DNA of 64,000 bases from Endocalyx cinctus (taxonomy: Eukaryota; Ascomycota; Sordariomycetes; Amphisphaeriales; Apiosporaceae): assembly GCA_001600455.1 (NCBI GenBank), contig BCKC01000003.1, forward strand, positions 2,304,168 to 2,368,167, in the 5' to 3' direction. Each line of letters begins with the position of its first letter. The first letter of the stretch is position 1. The notes under the pieces were generated by a model that made no database searches, was not told the DNA's origin, and saw nothing but the letters and a program-made list of their open reading frames with translations. The position numbers and the translations under genes are program-made. Positions 21,867 to 33,546 of the stretch are shown here, piece by piece.

Positions 21867-22727
21867 GATTGGCGATGAGGTAATAATTCGGGAGGTTTTC
21901 TTTTCGTCGTTCAACCTTCTTGTTATTATTAACGTAAGTAAATTATATATTTGAGTAGATAACAGTTTATCCCCATCTGTCGGATGGAGACGGTGGTTAG
22001 TTTCATCCTATGACTTCAATTAATGATTATACCACTTAAATTTATCCCATACCTTGCGGGGTAAACCGGATAGATAAACTAAATTTACAATATTGATAAT
22101 ACCTTAATCATCAATCCGATCGTGGTCTTTGAAGGGCGGAATACATCCGGATGCAAAAGGCGTATGTTAAACACTCATCATATTATGTCCTTTGATTGAT
22201 AAAATCATGAAATCAAAGGGCGTGATTCGAGGTTATGTATCCCAAAAGGCGTAGATTATTAGGTCGTCATTGTTTTCCTCTCTCTTATGTGCTTGGCCTA
22301 CTCACATTCGCCAATAGGAATACGGACTCTTCTACAACTCTGTCATGAAAGATTATATAGGAGAATGGGTACGGGTGTATATTATATTCCTTATTACATG
22401 TTATGCGCTAGAGAAGCCTTTCCTCTTCGTACCCCGTTGCTTCTTTTCCTCGTGAGAAATAGTAGATGAAAATATCGAAATTGAAATAGGAAGGGTATTT
22501 AAGTTAGGGTATGTATGTATTCGCTTCCATCTTTTCCATCCATTCAGCCATTCGGCCATCCAAAGTCCCCATTCACCTACTTACAGATACACGTATTCGT
22601 TGGTATTCGTATCATTATAACCCTCCGTGTAATTATCGCGTAAAGAAAGCTAGAAGCTAAAATTCTTCATCTTAAGAAGAAAAACGGGAAAAGAAAAAAA
22701 AAAAGCCGGCTGAATATTTAATATCCC
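21867..22727. promoter_or_regulatory. Upstream region of the reductase gene
   Basis: Promoter and leader for the minus-strand reductase gene, and the far 3' side of SSK2. It contains the AAAAGGCGTA cluster and a 9-bp stem described separately, plus AT-rich filler. Short frames here have no recognisable product. Confidence 0.55.
22155..22253 (+). promoter_or_regulatory. Three-copy AAARGGCGTR motif cluster with a hairpin
   Basis: AAAAGGCGTA occurs exactly at 22155-22164 and 22244-22253, and a relative, AAAGGGCGTG, at 22215-22224, all in the same orientation, about 290-390 bp upstream of the reductase start codon. Between the outer copies, CCTTTGATT (22189-22197) and AATCAAAGG (22211-22219) form a 9-bp stem. 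Direct, same-strand copies upstream of one gene suggest binding sites for one regulator. The factor is unknown to me. Confidence 0.4.
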
Positions 22728-22971
22728 TTACATTTGAAGCATAACGTTTATGTGCCCCAACCTTTGGAACATTGAACAAGAAAAGGATTTTGGAAATGAA
22801 CCTTGATTTATACCCCGAGCTGATGAAATTCGAGCAGTTCGTCGACTTTCGAGCTGAAGCAAAGAGAAGCTTATCGGCTTCCTACTGAGAATCATTCTCC
22901 ACGCATGATCCCAAATAGCGAGAATGATGTTGTCAGCACCCGACTTATATTGGGGCTGCTTTCTGTATATA

Positions 22972-23328
22972 TCATGATTGGCTAGGCGCAGAAAGCGGAC
23001 CAAAGAACGCTTCGGCAGAATCGGGAGTATCGCTTTCACGGGAGAGCATGACAAATGTATCAGATTCCGAGCGCTTCCTTAGTGCAATAGATTCTCTCGC
23101 ATTTGCACGTCTCGCTGATTCATGCGCCGCCTGCATCTTCTCCAGTAGAGACGTCGACTTTTTCCTCGACCCCCCTAAATTATCATCGGGACCTGGGTAT
23201 GAATTGCGGCCACGATCTGATGCTCTACCAGATGTTGGTACGGTTTCTGGAAGCTTAGAAATCTCATCTGAACTATCTATCGTTTTCGCAGACATCATCG
23301 AAGGTGTCGTGCCAAGCCGTGAATTCTC
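22972..23328 (-). other. In-frame open extension beyond the SSK2 stop codon (118 codons)
   Basis: Directly after the SSK2 TAG (23331-23329) the same frame stays open for 118 codons to a stop at 22972-22974. The encoded peptide is charged and Ser/Arg-rich, with a helix-like part around LLEKMQAAHESARRANAR. A candidate intron (GTAAGG donor at 23363, ATAG acceptor ending at 23277) is 87 nt, a multiple of three. Its removal would delete the stop and join the kinase to this tail in frame. This may be an alternative C-terminus, a small separate ORF (ATGs at 23298 and 23295), or chance in a 3' UTR. Confidence 0.35.
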
Positions 23329-26300
23329 CTAGTAAAAGCCGTCGGCGTTGGCACCTCCCTTACCAGGATGTGGAGTGCCAGCGGAGCTACTGCTCGTATC
23401 GCTTGGTGTTGGTGGCTCTACCACTTGATTGCGGATAGCCATGATCCACTCGTGCTGTAACAACTCGACCGCGCTGGCTCGCTTTTTCGGATCCCTGACA
23501 AAACATCGCTGGAGGAAATCTATTCCCTGCGCACTTAGCTGGTCGGTGCTAGGAAGCTGTGGAGGGTTGCCTTGTGCGATGTTGTACATAATGGCCCATT
23601 CGTTATCCAAATTAGACCACGGCCGTCGACCCGTGACCATTTCAAGAATAACGCAGCCCAACGACCATACGTCGACCGCACCTGCCCGACCTGGATTCTC
23701 TCCCGTAATGACCTCGGGTGACATGTACATAGGGGTACCGGTCATAGATTTGTTGGGTTTCGTGGCTGTAATCCCGGTAACGAGCGTACGCCCTTGCCGG
23801 GCGATGACTTTGGCGGCACCAAAGTCGACGTATTTAATAACTCCGTTATGGTCGAGAAGGACATCTAATGCTTGAGATTAGTACAAGGTCGCAAGATCGA
23901 AGTATGGTTGAACTCACTCTCGGGTTTTATATCGCGGTGGGCGATGCCGCTTTCGTGTAGATAAGCCAAGCCCTCAAGAAGCTGTAATGCGTAGACCATA
24001 ACAACCTGTTCATCTTCAATACGGCCGTGCTCTAATAAGCCGGCTAAAGACCCCCCCGAACAAAACTCCATGAAAATATACACTCTATCACGGTGTACTT
24101 CAATACCGTAATAGGACACCACGTTTGGATGGTCAAGAACCTCGAGGACACCCATCTCATCCTTGATCTGAGTAGCGATCTGGGGTATGAGCTTGGGGTC
24201 CTGAAGTCGGATCTCTTTCACGGCCATTAAATGACCCGTGTCTAGATTCATAGCTGCGTATACGTTGCCGAATGTCCCTCCACCAACAAAGTGACCCTGC
24301 TGCCACCTCATGGTGACGTTGGTAGCAGAAGAAGATAGATACGCAAGCGAACGATCTACCTCGTTCGAGACCTCTAACACTCGACCTAGTCCCTGTCTCT
24401 CCTCGATAATCTGTCGTTGAACCTCGTCAATTTCAGCGATCCTTAAAAGCCGCTGCTCTTGTATATATTTGATAGCTTCCCCGTCGTCCAGAGTGCGATT
24501 CTTGTCAAATCTCTTGAATTGTCCTACCAAGGCTTCGATACGTTCTCGTTCCGACTGAGCTGCTTGATTTGACTTGGCCCCCAAAATATCGAAATGAGAG
24601 ATCAGGAGCGACATACAGCCAGATATCTTGGCTCGCAGCTTGGCGTACTCGTCGTCGCCGAGACCTAGAATATGCCGACCCGCCGTCATGCTCATGGCAA
24701 ACTCTAAAGCAGGCACCGCCCACCTGAAGGATCTGCGGTCCGTGACTTTGCAGTCGTCGCAGATAAAGCTGACCCAGTCAAGACTGAGTTTGGTAAGCTT
24801 CATGTTGTTCATTTGTCGTCGGTTACTATCCATGTAAAGTAAAGATCGTCGGCCGAACTCTGTGGCGAAGACGAAACACTGCTGAATGAGGTCGTGACAG
24901 TCCAGTCCCTGAGTCTGTTTTCTGATGATCTCGACGCTGTCCATAAATGTGTTAGACAGCTTGAAACCGACTTTGCGAATTTCAAATAATCTGGTGTTGA
25001 CTTTATGCAGATTGGAGCGTGCCTCCACGATAAGGTCAAGATGCATGTCAATAGTATCAAGGAACGTTCTTCTTGCGTTAGTTAGTCTTTGCTGAGAGCC
25101 GTCCGCGATAAGGCGCATCTGCCCCAGCTTGAGGTCGGTAGACTCAAAGTTCAGAGTTTGTAGACTTCGATTTCCGAACCAATGCAACGGGGCCTCTGGT
25201 CGAAGAATCAAGATGTAGGGATCGGTTGGGTCATCGGATATCTGTTCATGAAAGCATGTCCTGAGAATTGATTGGACTTCCTCGTCACGACCAACAAGAG
25301 AAGGCGATGCGATAATCTGAATGCCGTCAACTTCATCGACAAGAAAGTGACCCGTTATAGACAACCGTTCGTATAGGTTGCGGAGCTCGTCAGCATCTAA
25401 AGCAATACTCATATCCGAGGCGTTTTCATAATGCTCGCTTAACATCCTAGAGAAACGTTGTAACATCCTTTGTCTCACTCGCACAGAGTCGAGCGTCTGC
25501 ATGTACCGCCTACTCATGGTATCTGGGCTCTCTTTGGGTTTCCTCTGAAGTTCTCGCTCGAATGTCTGGCTGAGTCGGTTTAGAGCCTTGTAAGTTAAGT
25601 TGCTGAACTGCTCGGCAACTTCGATGTCGCCGCCTTGTAGGTTTCGTCCGATTTCATTGGCGAACTCCCATTCCTGAGACAGAATTTCGGCTTCTTTGAA
25701 AGTATTCTTGTTTCTGCTGAGTTTCCAATTTAACATCTTAAAGTAATATTTCAACGCGTCCAAGACTACTTGGTCGAAAGACTCGTCTATGCAAGGGGGA
25801 AGTCTCCATCCTGGCTGAGGCTGAGAGACCATCAGATTTTCCTGCTTGATCCGAATGGCGAGCTTAAGCAAGATTTCGAATTGAGCTATCATTTGGTCTT
25901 GAAGAATTGGGGTTTGCTGCGTGGTTTCTTTCATTTTCTTAGCGTACGCCAATCTCACGCTGATGATTTCCTCGATAAGTCGAGAGGGGAAGCTGATGAG
26001 GGTGAGAATTTCCTCAATATAAGGTGGCAAATGTCGCTTGTGGAAAGCGGCCGAGTTCAGGATTAAAGTTTCCTTGGCCTTGGCGATGGTGCTCGATATG
26101 GGTGCCAACATACTCCTCCTAATGAATGTTTTGGACTTGAGCGCGTGTTCCTGTTTCGCCGACACATCGTCTTCGTGTAGCGATCTAAGACCATCCTCTT
26201 TCATCAGACGATCTATAAAGGATGTCTCATCACTCAAGCCATTAGTACTCGGAGACCGGGCCTTCGTCTTCTGAAAGTCTAATTCATCGTTACCGACCCA

Positions 26301-27449
26301 TTTCTTCAAGATGGACAGCTCCGTATTGATCATTTCGTTGGTGTTGTACCACGACATGACGGCATCGTAAGCTTCCTGAAAGGAGGGAGAAGTAACCGCA
26401 GGGTGGGCAGCACCGAAAGACTTCCACGACGGATACAAGCTCTCACACTTCTCTATCTTCCTTACGATATCCCCTATCTGCTCGGTGGCGGGCTTGCCCG
26501 CTTCAGCCTCTCCTTGTACTTCGAAACGGATGATCTCGTCGATGATGCGATCCATATTGCCGCGGGCTTCGTCCACTATCCTCTGCTGGACGGCAAAAGA
26601 CCTTCCGGTCATTTTAGACCGAATCCTTAGCCATAACTCAGAATAGTGAGTATTCTTGGCTCCTTGGTGCTCGGAAGTTCCGAGCAGTCGACGTTTCTCC
26701 TGTTTGACGACATCACCGGTCAGGACGGCGGCGAGCATTCCATGCCACTCTAACCTCTCGCGATTCACCGGGTCCTGAATATCTTCTTCGGTGGGTTGGG
26801 TATCATCGTCGATCAGGTTCTGGAACATGATGGTCTCGTCATTGAAGCGGTCATCAAAGACGCCTTCGGAGGACGGAGTCTCGCCTTCTGATTCTTCGTC
26901 GGAAAAGTCGACGCTCGGAGTATAGGGATCGAAATAGCCACCAACAGGCTGGTCTTGTCGCATTATGCGCAGGTAGGCGGGGACTTGGTCACGGAATTTG
27001 TCGATGGGATCGCGACGGCGCGAGGTAGATCTCGTGGACAGGAAGCTCTGCTGAGAAGGTGGGCCTCGTTGAGGAGCATACGTACTTGAGGGGGTTCTGG
27101 TGACCAATGGTCTTTGCTGAGGACGGGTAGGAGCGCCATTGGTCACGATAGGGGTAGTTTCGGGTGGAGCACGCTGTCGACTTGTAGTATTTGCTACCGA
27201 ATTCGGGGCGAGGGAGGACATAGAGTTAGAGAGACTTCCATTCCCATACGGAAGTAGAGATCCCAACTCGTCTTGTCGTTCGAGTTCATGGGGATCATGC
27301 TCATTATTATAGTCATCGGAAGAAGCCGAGGCATCAGAATCCGTGGTGATAGCGATAGGTCTTATTGGACTTTTGGGGTTTTCTTGAGCAACTAATTCGA
27401 CATCGTTCTTGGTGAAGCGCACGGCGCGGGGAGACGTCTCGGCAGACAT
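23329..27449 (-). CDS. SSK2: MAPKK kinase of the HOG osmostress pathway (Ssk2/Ssk22, OS-4), 1355 aa
   Basis: Exon 1 is 27449-23918 and exon 2 is 23864-23329. The 53-bp phase-1 intron (23865-23917) has a TACTAAT branch and splits the catalytic loop at HRDIKPE|N. A long N-terminal half (about 1-1045) is the regulatory and response-regulator-binding part typical of Ssk2. Its first 200 residues are Ser/Pro-rich and probably disordered. The kinase domain runs from about 1047 to 1315: Gly-loop GGGTFGNV (1056-1063), Lys1078 in AVKEI, HRD with D1173, DFG at 1191-1193, MSPE activation-segment end, then a short Ser/Thr tail ending DGFY. The enzyme phosphorylates the Pbs2-type MAPKK downstream of the Sln1/Nik1-Ypd1-Ssk1 phosphorelay. 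The length is close to what I recall for filamentous-fungal orthologues (about 1350 aa). It is divergent from SLD3. An alternative C-terminus is possible (see 22972-23328). Confidence 0.95.
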
Positions 27450-28397
27450 TGCGGAAATTATTTCAGGTATTCGGGGCTGGCTAACAGCTGGAGCTAAGTC
27501 CAGAGGCCGATATACATGAAAAGCAGCATTCGCAACAATATTAGAAGAAGGATAAAGAGATGGGGGGAGAGGGAAAAAAAAAAAAGAATAGGAAGAATAG
27601 GAATTATGATTGTAGAATGTAAAGTGGTATAGTTATGATAATGAACAGCCTTCCAATTTGACTGTATTAGGTAGTGTATGTGTGTATATACCTAAGTATA
27701 ATAATAAGTAAATAGGATTTGGCGATTTGATCAAGACAAAGTAGACGAGATTGGATAGATCGGAGCTAAGTACCATGCACCGAGATTAATTAAGGTTAGA
27801 TGAGTACTTGTACTTAAGTAGGGATTGATTCTTCCTTTCTTTTTTTTCCCTTCCGCTGAAGTCTTTTGAAACTTAGCACCTAATTACTTAGTAAGTAGCT
27901 GAGACTTCAAGTCACAAATAGGGACTTGTATACTATAAAAGTGTAGATGTAACTAAAGTAATTAAGAATAGCAACGATGGATATATATATATGTCTAGGT
28001 AGGTATTTACTATGTAGAAAATAGAATCCAAAGAACTTGATTATGCTGCATATTGTCAAAGCTATTGCTTACTTAAAAGCCAGATAATTATTACATGTAT
28101 GAGCTCATTTATTATTGTGATATTATTATATTAATATTATTACCTATTATTATCTACCTATATTCCATTATAGGTACTACCAACTTAGGTACTAAGTAGT
28201 ACTGTATTGAAGTACCTACCTAGCAGCCTAGGTAACTTCAGTACACATGTAAGTACTTCGGGTACATACGTATATTACATAAGTTGGAGTCGGTTCTCAT
28301 CGAGATCTATTCCAAGGTTCTGTACGCCGTAATTAAGCTTATTGATTGGTTGAATTTTTACTTAATACTTGCTTACTTGTAGTACATAGTAAAATGG

Positions 28398-28419
28398 ATA
28401 TCCATGGATCCATGGATAT
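28398..28419. repeat. 22-bp perfect palindrome
   Basis: Self-complementary over 22 bp with no spacer. It is centred on GGATCC, with CCATGG on each side and ATAT at the outer ends. With one mismatch the symmetry extends to 28 bp. It lies about 430 bp upstream of SLD3 and 950 bp upstream of SSK2. Confidence 0.85.
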
Positions 28420-28573
28420 GCATATACATAGTATGCATGTGGTGTTAAGGGAATGTAACCCGCTGAAGACCTACCACTAATAGAGGATCAGAGGGGAACT
28501 AAGGCACCTATGAAATAGTATACAGCCCTAGCTAGCTGGTTAATTGATTAGCGTTAAGCGGTAAGGCCCCTCA

Positions 28574-28600
28574 ACGCGACTTGACAATGAGAAAACGCGT
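28574..28600 (+). promoter_or_regulatory. Twin MCB-like boxes upstream of SLD3
   Basis: ACGCGA at 28574-28579 and ACGCGT at 28595-28600 share the context AACGCGWC and are 21 bp apart. ACGCGT is the MluI cell-cycle box bound by MBF (Mbp1/Swi6) at G1/S genes in yeasts. Position about 245-270 bp upstream of a replication-initiation gene fits that role. Binding here is inferred. Confidence 0.5.
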
Positions 28601-28844
28601 CCGTGTGCCATCATGTAGAAAATGTCGGTGCTCATTTGACATATTACCTATCTACAAGTATTACCTAGATGCCTCTCATTACCTATAGGTGAGACTCTAC
28701 CTAGGTATTTTCTCTTTTTAAAGCTACCCACCTTATTTATATATATATACATATTATTTCTTTGTTACTGTTCCTCTCCATCTGTTCAGATATGTTCGTA
28801 ACTTCATAGATGGAATCTTCACATGTTTCTTTTGAATTATACCT

Positions 28845-31800
28845 ATGTCCTCTTCACCCCAACCTATCGGCGCGTCGCGCCCTCCCTCTACTATTCTCAC
28901 CCCTTCATCGAAGACTCGCCTAAATTATGCCAACCTCGGTACCAGTTCTCAAAGGAAGAAGTCCAATAATGATTTGCATGATGACTATGCTATGGAACAT
29001 CTTCTTAGACCATCTATAGTAATCAAAGTATGTATCTGTCAAGCTATCATTATCATCTTCATCGTTATCAGTATCAGTACCATATCTTGTAATGCTAACC
29101 CATATACTCTTAACTCCGAAAAGCCATATCCGCCAAATCTAGCGGTCAAACCTCGAAGTCTACAGCCGTTGATGCTTCTACCACGAGAACATTTTCAGCT
29201 ATCTTTTCTCAACCTCTCTTCCCCGTACGGCACATTCGAATCCTCTCAAGCATTCGAATCCAACATCAAAATTTTAGAACTCGAAGGACGTTTGGGATCC
29301 CGTGCCGTCGTCCTCATCGCCAGACTTGAGAGTGACAGAACCGTATACGGGATCGAACGCCAAAAGAGTGGTCTCTATAGCCTGTGTCAACTGGGTCCTT
29401 GGGTTGATTTGGAAGAGCTTTGTGATTTGGCCGCCGTGTCTTGTCCGGATTTGTTAAAGAAAACTACTCCTACATCACACATTGATGATCCGCGACCTGT
29501 CATTACAGCTCAACTACATCATGAAGATAAGAAAAGGAGACTTGCTATCGAGGCTATCCAGTCCATCGTAAAGAAACCCTCGAGATCACGATCCGTCTCG
29601 GCACCATTCCAACCTACAGAGCCGGCACAAGATCCAGATTCGATCGTCTCAGACCATGTCATACCACTAATCCGAAGTGACCTGGACTCTGCTCAAGCGT
29701 TAGAGACTCAAGATGCTCCAAACAGCGTTCAGGATACGACAAATCCAGAAAGAGAGGATATTGCTCTACCCACTGCGCAGGGCATATTTGATAATATCCG
29801 AGCTCAGTACTTTGAGGCATTATATCACTCGATGGTATGTTTTTTTTTTTTTCCCACCGTTCAGCCTGAACGTGTTCTCTCTAACATAAAATAGGGATCT
29901 CTTGCATATTTCGCGAAGGGGCCTCTATCTCGAGCCCGTGCTGCTTTCCACCTTGACTGTGATTCTACCTTGGAAATGAACGATTTGATAGATTTCTTGC
30001 AAGGGTTGGTTCTGACGGCCGCTCAAATCGATAAGAAATATCGAGAAGCGGTGCCCGATATCATATCCAAGATGAAGACCGTCATCCAAGATTCGGAGCC
30101 AGAGCAGAACAGCAAGAAAAGTGCTAGACGGAAAACAAAGAAAATGAAAATCGGCAGGGATGGTCTTTACCCATACGAAGACGAGCACGTTCGCAGATGG
30201 TGGAATATTCATAAGCCTTTACCGAAGGACGAGGAAATCGTTTCTACTGTTGATCCACAGGAAACGAAACTTCAAATTTCATGCTTACGATCAAGGGAGA
30301 CCCAATTACAGATGATCATTATTCTGGAAATCCTTGCGTTGGAACCTTTGCGAGCATCATCGGATCTGAGCAACGAATCTCAGCTACCCGGCTTACCTTC
30401 TCTCGAAGAGACGCAAACCCAAAAGGATACGCCGGCGAAGAAGCGAACTAAGCACAATTTCCCACTTCTTCTAGACGTCCATGCGGACCGACTTTGCATC
30501 TGGCAATCAACGGCACTAGATGAGGTCAAGATGTTGGAAGACAGCCAAGTTATTATTGGTTCAGAGACGCAAAAGTCCTTAAGGAATGGTGACCCGTTAA
30601 AAGACTTCTGCATTGATATCATTGTACCATTGTTAGTATACCCCTAGCGATGAACTTGTTGTTGACACTAACATTCTTCCTACCAGCTTCTCCGCTAGAC
30701 TCCCGGAGCAAAGCGATTCCATTAACCGTAAACTTGGTGGACCAGTACTGAAGCCATCTCCTAAATCTAAGCCGAAGAAACCTGAGCCAGGGGCGAAATC
30801 AAAGACTAAGTCTAGCGCATTGCCGAAGAAGTATACCATCCTAAAGACCTCTCGAACACTCGAGAAAGTCCTCTCTAAAGAAACAGAAAGACACCGTCGA
30901 AGTATATCACGCGGTCCAGGTGGCGTGATCGCCCTGATGAGATCTGCTTCTACCCCGACAATTCCGCTTTTGAAACGAGAAACTAGTGAGCCGCTATCTT
31001 TGATGAATATACCAAAGACAGAGTCGGCCGAGAGCCAGGGGAATATGGCGCAGCCAACCTTTTTGGGCCCTGCTAGACGAAGGTCGGGCGAAGATAGGGC
31101 GAAGAAAGACGCATTGGTCAAGGCTGAGCTACAGGATGCGATATCCACTCTTCGGAGACCTAATAGGGACGTGGTTGGCAAAGCAATGGCAGAAGCAGCC
31201 GAGAAACGTGCCACGATGACGCTGTCTCAGCTTAGAAGTAAGTATAAACTCAATTAATTTCTGATATCTTCAGGAACATACTAACTCGACTTTCAGAGTC
31301 TCGGAAGCCAACACAGCACACACGCACGATAAACATCGTCAAGGCGACCCCTGCCACCAATCGTTTCCGTGACATTGCACCGACGAGAGACGGTTTTCGT
31401 CAACCTGATCTATATGGCAGGAACTCTGCTGCTGAGGACCATGTGCCACGCTCTGGTAGCTCGTTGATTCCATCATCTGCGCCCAGAAAGCGCACGCGGG
31501 ATATCGCATTCGCGGATGATGGGGCCGAGACTCCCTCGATTTTCAGAACATCGAGAGAACTGGTAGAAGCCACGCCAGGGAAACCTCGACACTTGCAGGA
31601 TAGATTTTTGTCAACAACTGCAGTACCAGATGAAGGTGTTGACCTTGCGTCATCTCCTGTCATCTCACGCAAGTCATTGTCGTATCAGATAAACTCGCCA
31701 TCGGTACCTTTAAAACATGCCAAGCTCGGGCATTTGGACAGCGGGATTGGACTCCCGTCGTCACCCGGCGGCGCTGCGCTAGCCGAGACTCCGGTAAAGC

Positions 31801-32030
31801 CACGCTATTACAGTGGCGGGCCAACTCTGGAGACATTCGTCACCGCCACGCCTGCTAAGAAACGAGCAATAGACACGGGCGCATCCGTTGCTCCTATTGG
31901 GTTTGGGTCTAAAGGCGTAGCTGAAACGCCAAAGGCTAAAAGTAACGAGAAGGAAGCTGGAGAGGGGAAGAAAATGACGATCTTTGAACGACTAGGTTGG
32001 GATAATGAATATGACGACGATCTTGCTTAA
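28845..32030 (+). CDS. SLD3: SLD3, DNA replication initiation factor, 971 aa, five exons
   Basis: Exons are 28845-29027, 29124-29834, 29895-30631, 30687-31237 and 31297-32030. Introns of 96, 60, 55 and 59 bp all use GT..AG with CTAAC-type branches and keep the frame. The protein matches the fungal Sld3 family: SLAYFAKGPLSRARAAF and LIDFLQGLVLTAAQIDKKYRE at the start of exon 3, GRDGLYPYEDEHVRRWW, then RETQLQMIIILEILALE, and VPFFSARLPEQ across the exon 3/4 junction. RSISRGPGGVIALMRSAST lies at about residues 616-634 and IFERLGWDNEYDDDLA forms the C-terminus. Sld3 (Treslin/TICRR counterpart) brings Cdc45 to loaded Mcm2-7 and, after CDK phosphorylation, binds Dpb11. Ser/Thr-Pro sites such as those in SASTPTIP are candidates for that control. 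The family call rests on remembered motif patterns and is strong but unaligned. Confidence 0.88.
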
Positions 32031-33532
32031 ATGCCAACGAGCTTAAATAAAGAAGCTTGGAAGTTGGCCATCTAATGCCACACGAATATTACGACACGTT
32101 ACGAATGGGGTAGAAAAAGTCTGCTTCAAGAACGAGGTACGCATAGCTAAGTGATAATCATTGGGCGGCGTTTTGTATCATTGCATAACATATTTTTTTT
32201 TTTTTTTTTTTACATACTATGTCTCCTCAATGACATTCATCATAGAATCATAATTCGATAGCATCGATTACATGTATATACGGGAAGCATAAATGTCCAA
32301 GATCATAAATACAAATACCTATAAATGATTGAAGCGCAAGTAGATATGAAAAAGCGTGGCTACAATTGTATCCCTAGTGATTATGAATTGAGGATACTGG
32401 CTAAGATCAGATGCAGAATGTATCAGAGCCGGTATAAGGGAGATATCTCTCTCCATCATGACTAGGTAGTTAGAACATAGTCTTCGACGTCTACAATATG
32501 AGGTTCCAGTGGTGTTTGCTCCGTTTCACATATAACCAAGATGTTACCATTGTACTGCAATGTTATGTCTTTCTTTCTTTCAGTCCATCTGTCAATTATT
32601 GGCCATTGCTGCCTTCTTGGACTCGCTCAAATTTCTAGATCCCATCCCTCTTACGCTCTTACCCTATTTATAAACGTAATTCATGTAGGTGCTATCTTGT
32701 TAACAGGCACTGCCTAAACCCTTTTTTTCTGACGGGGAGGATACTGGTTTCGTATTGCGCCAGACATCTAGTGAAATGTTCATACCCCTTCGACACGGCC
32801 GTATGAGTTATCTGCGACAGTCGCCGTGGTCAGAGCAACTTCAACTGGGACTATTTTGAATAACTGTACATTCCATATTACATATCCCATATTATCAGTT
32901 TTTTATTATTTGCATACGAGCAGACGGTCTTGACGCCATGTACAGCATCACATATGGAGAACAGTTCTGACTTAATTCATACACCGCTTTCGTACGAATA
33001 TCATAATTTGCTTGTCCCGAGAGGGTAGAGACGTCACATCTTCTTCACATGTCACACCGTCACAAGCGTATCGGGTGATACGCCAACCTCAGAGCGAGCC
33101 CCCCTGCCCCCTTTTATCTCCCCTTTTCTCCTTTCCCCTTCCCTCTAGCGCTGATGGGACACTGGACCACTGTATTGTTGATGTGAGCAGGTAAATGCTA
33201 TCTTTACATTAGCGAGATGGTCGAGTTAGGCAGAAAAACAAAACTGCCGTGGTATCGGGATTTCTTGATATGTATCGTACCTATTCAGGTATCTAGTTAT
33301 GTAGTGTATTCTCCTAGTCAACGGGACCTTTTCTCTCTAACCATTTTTTTTTTTTTCATTTCTAACTTCACCTTCTCCTTACATATCATTTATGAAATAT
33401 TTCTGGGTTTGCGATTTCCTTTTCCGTAAAAGTGATATGTGATCTATCAGGTGAAACGAATAAACTACTTCGCCGTTATATATATTAAGAAAATATTTTG
33501 TGCGTCTGATGATCTTTCGTCGGAAACTTAAC

Positions 33533-33546
33533 TTTAACCCTAACCC
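33533..33546 (-). repeat. Short interstitial telomere-like match
   Basis: Two tandem CCCTAA units (GGGTTA on the minus strand). This is too short to indicate a former chromosome end and is recorded only because a related G-rich tract occurs at 5231-5316. Confidence 0.5.

Larger units (their letters stand above)
27450..28844. promoter_or_regulatory. Divergent promoter region of SSK2 and SLD3
   Basis: 1.4 kb between two outward-facing start codons. It is AT-rich, with many TAGGTA/TACCTA variants around 28140-28300 (including ACTTAG-GTA-CTAAGT at 28183-28197), a 22-bp perfect palindrome at 28398-28419 and two MCB-like boxes at 28574-28600. A (TA)n run lies at about 28738-28750. No coding frame is convincing. 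Confidence 0.7.

Noticed and set aside
21867..21914. Longer start for the reductase at 21914
   Set aside because: The codon there is TTG. The first ATG is at 21866 and gives a normal N-terminus just before the nucleotide-binding motif.
23329..23363. 35-nt GTAAGG...TAG segment at the end of SSK2 as an intron
   Set aside because: It is too short for a fungal intron, and its removal shifts the frame to an early stop.
30633..31214. 193-codon open frame on the minus strand
   Set aside because: It is wholly antisense to SLD3 exon 4 and has no recognisable domain. It is a shadow of the coding strand.
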